Virus record (IMG/VR): IMGVR_UViG_3300042335_000578
Span: 1-31,823 of that record
Direction: 5' to 3' (one strand)
Length of the DNA stretch: 31,823 bases
From: a virus
Position 1 is the first letter of the stretch. Each line of letters starts with the position of its first letter. The notes below the pieces were generated by a model, which was not told the origin of the DNA, did no database searches, and was given only the letters and a program-made list of their open reading frames with translations. Positions 26,483 through 31,823 of this stretch are shown piece by piece. The translations under genes were made by a program, and so were the position numbers.

Positions 26483-29311
26483 TTAGGCGACTCGGTAAAA
26501 TGCGGTGGCCCGCCATTCCACAGTCTCGGAGGCCGCGCCCGTCACTTCCAGTTGCAGGGCTTCGTTGGTATCGTCGGCGGTCAGCGCAAACGTCCATGAC
26601 GGCGAGCCGTCACTTTGATCTGTGCCGAGGGTCTGCACGCTGCCGATGAGCGAGGTGTTGTTGCTGCCGTCACGGCGGATACCGAGAAAGCGGCGGGCAA
26701 CGAGCCATTTGTCCTGCGTTCCAGAGCGGCGGGCGACGAGCAGGATGTCTACGGCAAGAGCGGTGGAGGCGGCAATGGTGAAGCGGTTGGTTGCCGTGGC
26801 GTCTAAGTTAAGAATTAGCGGGGTGGCGTTGGTCGTTTGTCCGCCCCAATATGCCGCACGGAAAGAGTTGGTTGCAAATGAACCGCGCAGGGAGTTTGTC
26901 ACGCTGTAGCCGACAGAGGTTGCTTGCGTTCCAGTTGCGGAGGTTAGGTATCCAATCGCTATTCCGCCACTACTTGAAGAAGCGTCTGCGGATCGGCCAA
27001 TGGCGACACCGAGATTTCCGCTTGCCGCTGAAGCCCCTCCAGCAAAGGCATCGTTACCAGCAACTGCGCTCGTTCCGATTGCCGCAGCAGAATTTCCAGA
27101 CGAAGAATTGTGACCAACTGCCGTTGCTGACGACGAAGTGCTTCTCGCGCCATACCCCACACACACAGAGCTTGCATCCTTGGCAACGTGCGCGGCGTTG
27201 TCGCGGCCAGACTGTATGTTCACCGAGTTTGTTCCGAGGGCGGTGGTTGTCGGAGCCAGCCCGACATAGAAAGCCCCACTTGGCCGCGAGAGCGGGTTGG
27301 CGTATTCCAAACGCGCAGCCGTGTCGTTCCACTTGATGAACGGGTCAGCCGAGTCGATGGTGTTGCCGTCCACGCCCGCCAAGTCGGAGCCGCTGACGGC
27401 AAGGACTTGTGAGGCGCTGGAGGCTATGGCCGAAACGCCGCCGCTTACCGTCTGCCAGCTACCATCTCCCCTCAAAAAGTTCGACGCACTCGGCGTCCCA
27501 CTGCCCATTCTCGCCACAGCCAGCGTCCCGCTGGAAATGTTGCTGGCGTTGGTGGTGTCGGTGGTGGCCGAGGCCGCCAAGCCCGAAGTAATATCGCTGG
27601 CCGCATGAGTATGGGAGGCCGCCGCCGCGCCTGCATCTGCGGGTGTGCCGTAGGCCAGCTTGTTGCTGGTGTTGTTCCAGTAGACGATGCGATCCGCCCC
27701 AGCGTCATCCGCCGAGATGGCCCCGCTCGCCACGGAAAGAATGTCTGCCGCCGATGCTTCGATGGAGACGGTATCGCCGCCCGTAGCCGCCGCCCACTTC
27801 ACGCCCAGCGTCTCCGCCGAGTCCACCGTCAGAACGTGTCCGTTCGTGCCGCCCACCGCCAGCCGTGCCGCTGTATCCGCCGCGCTGCCCACAATGAGGT
27901 CGCCTTTGGCGTCGAGGAGGGTTGCAGGGATGCCCGCGCTGACTGTGGAAGACAACTCCCCCGCCGACAGCGAAAGGCCCGAGCCGATTTGGATCTCCTC
28001 GATGGCACCTGTGCTGCTGCTTGTCCTTCCCAAAATTCTTGCGGTGGCTTGGGTGATGCCGCTGGTGGTGATGGAGCCAGAGGCGGCTGCGCCGAGGTTT
28101 GTGCGGGTGGTTGCCTTGTGCGTTGAGGCGCTTGCCCCCGTGATGTCTATTGGCCCCGCCACAGCAAGCTCCGCGCCAACATCCACTGGCAGCGAGGACT
28201 GAATGTAATTTCGGCTCGCTCCTACGCCAATGCCGATATAAGAGTTATCTTTGTTAAAATAAAACGAGTTCGCTTGGTCGCCCGTGTTATTATAGACCGC
28301 AAGCCCAACATCGCCGCTTCCATTGCCTTCAATTCGCAAAACTTCGCCGTTGCTTGGTGAATTAAGCTCTAATCCAGCAAACTGCACGGAATCCGTTGTG
28401 CCAAGGTCTTGATTGATATTGGCAAACGGATCGCTTCCGCCAGCAATCGCAGCAACCCCGCCAGACAGTGTAAGCTCATCGCCGTTATCGGGAACTTGTG
28501 CGCCATCGCCGCTGTCTAATGTGGCTTGGTTTGACGGATTGGCGGCGTTCCAAGCGGCCAACACAGTATCCACATCGTCCACGCCATCAAAGGTTAAGGC
28601 GATGCTGTTGCCTGCCGTCCCTGCGGTGTTTGCGGTTATCGTTACTTCTTCGGAAAAGGTTTCGTTGTCCCCGATGCCTGTGTAACTGGCGGCAATGGCG
28701 GGTGTGCCTGCGAGGTGACTTGCGGCGTGGGCGGTTGGGGCGCGGGAGTCTGAAAGGCGCGCATCGTCGCCAGCGCAAAAACTCCCTGCCGCCGTGCCGA
28801 AAGAACCCGCCTCGACTACGCCGTTTGTGCCTGTTTTGAGCGGGAGGTTGGCGGTGGTGCCGATGGCTCCTGCGTTCGTGAGGTTGCCGTGGGTGTGGGC
28901 GGCTGGGGCGGTTGTGGTCAGCGCGATGGTGCCGGAGGCGTCCGGCACGGTCAGCGTGCGGGTGGTGCCGGTGGTGATGCCGGAGAGGTCAAACTTGAGT
29001 TCCTTGGTCGGGTCAGCCGTGTTGTAGAGTTCCCAGTTGCCGTCTGCATTCACCTCTGGAAACGCGCCAAGATAAGTCCAGTCTGCGGCCACGCCGTTGT
29101 TGGCCACTCGCACATAGAGTCCCGCGGGCTTTCGGCTGATCAACCACACTCCACTTCCGGCCTTGGCCAGATAGACCGCGTCCAGCGCCGGAGTTCCCAG
29201 CGTGACCGGAAGCAGCGAGGAGTCCGCGACAACGCCGTCGATATAGCTCGTCCCGCCGCCGGAGCCAGTCTGGTCGAGCGCGTCAGTGAACGGGTTGTAT
29301 TTCCAAGGCAT
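26483..29311 (-). CDS. Long tail fibre with YadA-like collagen-free repeats
   Basis: 942 residues. A glycine/threonine/alanine-rich shaft follows a short N terminus (MPWKYNPFTDALDQTG). Around residues 137-180 HTHGNLTNAGAIGTT is a common phage fibre motif. The middle has repeated LAVGGTNGHVLTVDS, TLAVARMGSGTPSASNFLRGDGSW and similar blocks. Residues about 715-806 have 14-residue repeats of the VGHNSSSGNSAAAIG type, like the beta-roll heads of trimeric autotransporter adhesins, here probably as part of a trimeric shaft or receptor-binding region. The C terminus has WTFALTADDTNEALQLEVTGA, a beta domain. It would bind the host surface. Confidence 0.88.
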   Translation of the reverse strand: MPWKYNPFTDALDQTGSGGGTSYIDGVVADSSLLPVTLGTPALDAVYLAKAGSGVWLISRKPAGLYVRVANNGVAADWTYLGAFPEVNADGNWELYNTADPTKELKFDLSGITTGTTRTLTVPDASGTIALTTTAPAAHTHGNLTNAGAIGTTANLPLKTGTNGVVEAGSFGTAAGSFCAGDDARLSDSRAPTAHAASHLAGTPAIAASYTGIGDNETFSEEVTITANTAGTAGNSIALTFDGVDDVDTVLAAWNAANPSNQATLDSGDGAQVPDNGDELTLSGGVAAIAGGSDPFANINQDLGTTDSVQFAGLELNSPSNGEVLRIEGNGSGDVGLAVYNNTGDQANSFYFNKDNSYIGIGVGASRNYIQSSLPVDVGAELAVAGPIDITGASASTHKATTRTNLGAAASGSITTSGITQATARILGRTSSSTGAIEEIQIGSGLSLSAGELSSTVSAGIPATLLDAKGDLIVGSAADTAARLAVGGTNGHVLTVDSAETLGVKWAAATGGDTVSIEASAADILSVASGAISADDAGADRIVYWNNTSNKLAYGTPADAGAAAASHTHAASDITSGLAASATTDTTNASNISSGTLAVARMGSGTPSASNFLRGDGSWQTVSGGVSAIASSASQVLAVSGSDLAGVDGNTIDSADPFIKWNDTAARLEYANPLSRPSGAFYVGLAPTTTALGTNSVNIQSGRDNAAHVAKDASSVCVGYGARSTSSSATAVGHNSSSGNSAAAIGTSAVAGNDAFAGGASAASGNLGVAIGRSADASSSSGGIAIGYLTSATGTQATSVGYSVTNSLRGSFATNSFRAAYWGGQTTNATPLILNLDATATNRFTIAASTALAVDILLVARRSGTQDKWLVARRFLGIRRDGSNNTSLIGSVQTLGTDQSDGSPSWTFALTADDTNEALQLEVTGAASETVEWRATAFYRVA

Positions 29312-29312
29312 C

Positions 29313-29567
29313 TTACGGGTAGGTCAGCGTCTGGGTGAGCGGGTTGCCGTCGCCGTCGTAGGTGAAGGTTTCGGTCATCACGATGGTTCCGCTTGCTCCA
29401 CCCTGCCTGTAGACCACTTGCGTTGCATTGCCGCTTGTCCAAGTGAAGGCGCGGTAGTCGTAAGCGGGCTTGTTCTCTGCGAGCAGAGCAGGCTTGCCAT
29501 CCGGCCCCTGTGCAACGAGGACGACGTTGCTGGCAATCTTGTTCCAATCTTGAATTTTGACGCTCAT
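29313..29567 (-). CDS. Small protein upstream of the tail fibre
   Basis: 84 residues, MSVKIQDWNKIASNVVLVAQGPDG and ending NPLTQTLTYP. Alternating polar and aromatic residues (YDYRAFTWTSGNATQVVYRQGG) suggest a beta-rich small domain. The stop is one base from the fibre start, and the gene opens just after the holin-like gene. Such small proteins are common before fibre genes and may be fibre-base or assembly components, but no family can be named with certainty. Confidence 0.65.
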   Translation of the reverse strand: MSVKIQDWNKIASNVVLVAQGPDGKPALLAENKPAYDYRAFTWTSGNATQVVYRQGGASGTIVMTETFTYDGDGNPLTQTLTYP

Positions 29568-29568
29568 A

Positions 29569-29775
29569 CTATTTACGCGAAGGCATGTTGCGGACGATGG
29601 AGATCAGCGAAGCGATGCCGCAAAGGCATCCCAGCGCCACGCCGGTAAGGCGAAGAAAGGCTTCAACGTGGGCCATGTAGCTGATGGCCACGCCGGAGAA
29701 CGAGGCGACCATTCCGGTGACGCCCTTAAGAAACGGCGCGAAGGTTGCGTAATGCTGTTCGTGGCTTGGGATCAT
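29569..29775 (-). CDS. Holin-like membrane protein in the fibre cluster
   Basis: 68 residues, MIPSHEQHYATFAPFLKGVTGMVASFSGVAI followed by a second hydrophobic segment (about residues 40-60, FLRLTGVALGCLCGIASLISIV) and a basic tail (RNMPSRK). This N-polar, two-helix, basic-tail layout is that of small phage holins. There is no endolysin next to it, whereas another holin-like gene sits beside the endolysin at 25615, so its role in lysis is unsure. The gene is one base from the next stop and four from the previous one. Confidence 0.65.
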   Translation of the reverse strand: MIPSHEQHYATFAPFLKGVTGMVASFSGVAISYMAHVEAFLRLTGVALGCLCGIASLISIVRNMPSRK

Positions 29776-29779
29776 GGCG

Positions 29780-30073
29780 TTAATTTTCCCAAGGCAGCGG
29801 ATCGACGGGCTGCGGTTCTGTCGCGGTGGTTTGTTCTGCAACCATTGCTTCGTAGACAGCGACTTGTTTGTCGCCCAACGAGTTTTTGACAAACGCAACA
29901 ACATCTTCTTCGGTCAATTCATCGAGCGGGACAAAACTTTCTACATCGGCCTCCAGCAGCTTGGTGTCGCTTGTAATTGCGCTTGTGCCGTCGGTGACCT
30001 CAAACGACGCAATAACAACGGTTCCCTCTTGCGGGACGTCGAGCGTTTTGATTCCGGTGATCGACCAGTTCAT
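29780..30073 (-). CDS. Small hypothetical protein of the tail cluster
   Basis: 97 residues from ATG at 30073. The start MNWSITGIKTLDVPQEGTVVIASFEVTDG is a short beta pattern and the acidic middle (LDELTEEDVVAFVKNSLGDKQVAVYEAM) is helical. The pattern WSITGIKTLDV....VV.A.F.VTDG followed by EEDVVAFVKNSLGD is common in small proteins adjacent to phage fibre genes; their role is unknown. It overlaps the upstream gene as ATGA and has a four-base gap to the holin-like gene. Confidence 0.7.
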   Translation of the reverse strand: MNWSITGIKTLDVPQEGTVVIASFEVTDGTSAITSDTKLLEADVESFVPLDELTEEDVVAFVKNSLGDKQVAVYEAMVAEQTTATEPQPVDPLPWEN

Positions 30074-30264
30074 GCTAACCCCCTGCTTGCTGCATCGCGT
30101 GCGGCAGTCCAAACAGCGGAGTCTGGCGCTCCTTCAAGCTGTTTTTTGATCTCGCTGTTGATATGGGCAATGACGGGAGCAACCGCTCCATACGGGCCAT
30201 TAAGTAGAGCCGCGTTGATAATGTTCAAATGTTCTTCGTTGAGTGTGATGGTGTATGCGCTCAT
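30070..30264 (-). CDS. Small hypothetical protein after the tailspike
   Basis: 64 residues, MSAYTITLNEEHLNIINAALLNGPYGAVAPVIAHINSEIKKQLE. A short beta start is followed by two helices. The motif YTI.LNEE...IINAAL...PYG.VAP....IN is one seen in small phage proteins downstream of spike genes. It starts three bases after the tailspike stop and overlaps the next gene. Function unknown. Confidence 0.65.
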   Translation of the reverse strand: MSAYTITLNEEHLNIINAALLNGPYGAVAPVIAHINSEIKKQLEGAPDSAVWTAARDAASRGLA

Positions 30265-30267
30265 AAG

Positions 30268-31823
30268 TTAACTGACGACGGCCAGCTTACGGGTGTTGCC
30301 TGCCGTGTCTTTGATGGTGATAAATCCGGTGACGGTTTCGGTTGTGGTTGCAGCATGTGTGCCAAATCGAAGAGATCCGGTTCCTTTGGGCTGGAGGACA
30401 AGATCCAAATTTGAATCAGTTCCAACGGGGGCGAATACCGGAGATGTGCCAGCCTGCGTTGAAGTTGCGGACAAGTAATTCACTGCGTTTGCGTTGGAAA
30501 AGGACTGAAAAGATGTTCCGTTGTCGTTGGCTAAAAACACACTGCTCGTTCCCGCGGAGCGAATAACCGCGTTCCTGTTTGCCGACGACGGTGAGACAAC
30601 GCTGATAACGGCTGCGACCGCTGAAGTTGCTGCGGAAAACCTCCAATACCCTTCGGGCGATGTCACTTTTGGGATTTCGCAAAGTATTTCTGATGCAGCC
30701 TGTGTGAAGCGGATGCCCTGTGTGGCGAAGTAAATGTTTGTTCCGACAGAACCCGTGTCGGTCAACGTGATCTGGCTTAACGGCGCTGTAGTTGAGGACG
30801 CGCCCCACCAACCAATCGCGTGGCCAGCGCCCAGCGCAATGGCTTGACCGATGTTGGTTGTTCCGGCAATGCCAGTTCCGTCCGCGCCAAGGATTGCTTT
30901 CTGGTCAAACAAAATGCCGATCCGGTAACGGCCCTGCGTTGCAGTGCGGGTGTCTGCGTTGTTAATGAAGCCGATGCCAACCGAAGCGTCACCACCGTCT
31001 GTGATGTCGGGACGAGAGTTAGAGAACCAACCACCGATCAGTGCGTGGGCGTTGGCAACCGAGTTTGGATGCAGCAACGGCGTGGTAATGGCTGTGCTTC
31101 CAGAAACGCTTCCAACGCGGGAAATAACATCCACCTCAAACCCGTGGCAAAATCCGGCATTGCCCTTACGACGGGCCTCGACATACAGCCCGTAGGCGCT
31201 CGACAAGTTGCCAGAAGTAGGAACCTTGTCGGCAACAACAATTCCTGCCACGCCCATCGTTCCCTGTGAGTTTGTCAACGGGTTGTCGCTTGTCCTGCTG
31301 GCACCCACAATGGCCAAATACCCAGTGTCGCTGATTGAAACCATCTGCGCGATAGACGAGGTCGCGCCAACCTCTGTCTCGACCCAGTCTTGGCTAAAGG
31401 CAGACGAGCCATTTGACCACATGGCCCCATCGTTCGCGTCTGTCTTTGCGCCAACAAACAACTTGTTCTGGATGCGGCGGGCAAATTGCCAGTTGGTAGT
31501 GGCCAGCGAGTATCCATTGAACGTGCCGGTGCCGATAAACGAGCAAGGATACTCCCAGTCAAACGAAACGAAACGGCCATTGACACTGACCGCGCCGTTG
31601 ATGACGTAAATTCCTGCGGGAATTCGCACCGCGACTTTTTGTCCAGATGCGACAGAATTGATCGCCGTCTGTATTGCTGCGGAGTCGTCGGTTGTGCCGT
31701 CGCCTTTGGCACCAAAGTCTTTGACGTTTACGGTTTCGGCAAAGCGGTCTTGGACGCTGCGGGCGGTGGTTGAGCCGGTGGCGATGACGGGGCCGATAGA
31801 CAAAGACGGCAGTGCCTGCCACG
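30268..31823 (-). CDS. Tailspike with pectate-lyase-like beta-helix (5' end off the window)
   Basis: At least 518 residues; the frame is open to the right edge, and the TTG at 31803 is only an internal codon, so the N-terminal virion-binding part lies outside. Shortly after the edge, ETVNVKDFGAKGDGTTDDSAAIQTAINS is the classical entry to a right-handed beta-helix of the Pectate_lyase_3 type used by depolymerase tailspikes. The middle has many aromatic and small residues in beta-rich turns, and the C-terminal LDLVLQPKGTGSLRFGTHAATTTETVTGFITIKDTAGNTRKLAVV is a typical small trimerisation or chaperone-like end. It may degrade or bind a host polysaccharide. Confidence 0.85.
   Translation of the reverse strand, partial: WQALPSLSIGPVIATGSTTARSVQDRFAETVNVKDFGAKGDGTTDDSAAIQTAINSVASGQKVAVRIPAGIYVINGAVSVNGRFVSFDWEYPCSFIGTGTFNGYSLATTNWQFARRIQNKLFVGAKTDANDGAMWSNGSSAFSQDWVETEVGATSSIAQMVSISDTGYLAIVGASRTSDNPLTNSQGTMGVAGIVVADKVPTSGNLSSAYGLYVEARRKGNAGFCHGFEVDVISRVGSVSGSTAITTPLLHPNSVANAHALIGGWFSNSRPDITDGGDASVGIGFINNADTRTATQGRYRIGILFDQKAILGADGTGIAGTTNIGQAIALGAGHAIGWWGASSTTAPLSQITLTDTGSVGTNIYFATQGIRFTQAASEILCEIPKVTSPEGYWRFSAATSAVAAVISVVSPSSANRNAVIRSAGTSSVFLANDNGTSFQSFSNANAVNYLSATSTQAGTSPVFAPVGTDSNLDLVLQPKGTGSLRFGTHAATTTETVTGFITIKDTAGNTRKLAVVS

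Noticed and set aside
1-31823. Integrated prophage with flanking host DNA
   Set aside because: All genes on both sides of att are phage-type; no host housekeeping gene and no second att copy are seen.
26483-31823. Diversity-generating retroelement linked to the tail fibre or spike
   Set aside because: No reverse transcriptase frame and no adenine-biased template/variable repeat pair found.
1-31823. CRISPR array
   Set aside because: The dyad copies are irregularly spaced by kilobases; no regular repeat-spacer structure.
1-31823. T7-type 23-bp phage promoters
   Set aside because: No repeated AT-rich 20-23 bp element in one orientation was found, and no phage RNA polymerase gene is visible.

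Overview
The window is part of the genome of a temperate, short-tailed (podovirus-like) phage. Every gene except the integrase is on the minus strand, so the modules read right to left. The virion genes follow the T7 plan: portal, scaffold, major capsid, tail tubular proteins A and B, gp14-like internal protein, then a large internal virion protein cut by the left edge. The non-structural half is lambdoid instead: tyrosine integrase, RecE-type exonuclease, RecT-type annealing protein, RusA resolvase, SSB-like protein and a replication-organiser-like protein. I see no phage RNA polymerase and no DNA polymerase. The DNA is GC-rich and many starts lack a strong Shine-Dalgarno sequence. A lipobox protein in the lysis cassette suggests a Gram-negative (diderm) host, but I cannot name it.

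Layout from right to left. 31823-29313: tailspike with a pectate-lyase-like start (cut by the edge), small tail-associated proteins and a holin-like protein. 29311-25945: a long tail fibre and a small partner. 25913-25050: lysis cassette (lipoprotein, two-helix membrane protein, endolysin with a YkuD-like His/Cys motif). 25087-23933: integrase on the plus strand. 23864-23810: a tRNA-like fragment taken as attP. 23707-16894: early operon of small, overlapping genes holding two ribbon-helix-helix regulators and the recombination and replication genes. 16762-12116: terminase small subunit, two head-spike or decoration genes, terminase large subunit. 12112-9140: portal to scaffold. 9120-7702: an unusual four-gene insert (metallophosphoesterase, basic winged-helix-like protein, HExxH protein, membrane peptide). 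7401-1: capsid, tail and ejection proteins. Because att lies between phage genes on both sides, the sequence looks like the circular or virion form rather than an integrated prophage bounded by attL and attR. The two cut edge genes probably join through the missing part of the genome.

The most striking feature is a 15-bp near-palindrome, GGTTTAGTCAAAACC. It occurs 11 times with at least 13 of 15 matches, in both orientations, mostly a few bases before the first gene of a module. It resembles a genome-wide operator (stoperator-like) network for a regulator I cannot identify. A second, unrelated palindrome, GGTGYATTACACC, is clustered around the two ribbon-helix-helix genes. Most neighbouring genes overlap as ATGA or TAATG, which implies translational coupling along long polycistronic transcripts.
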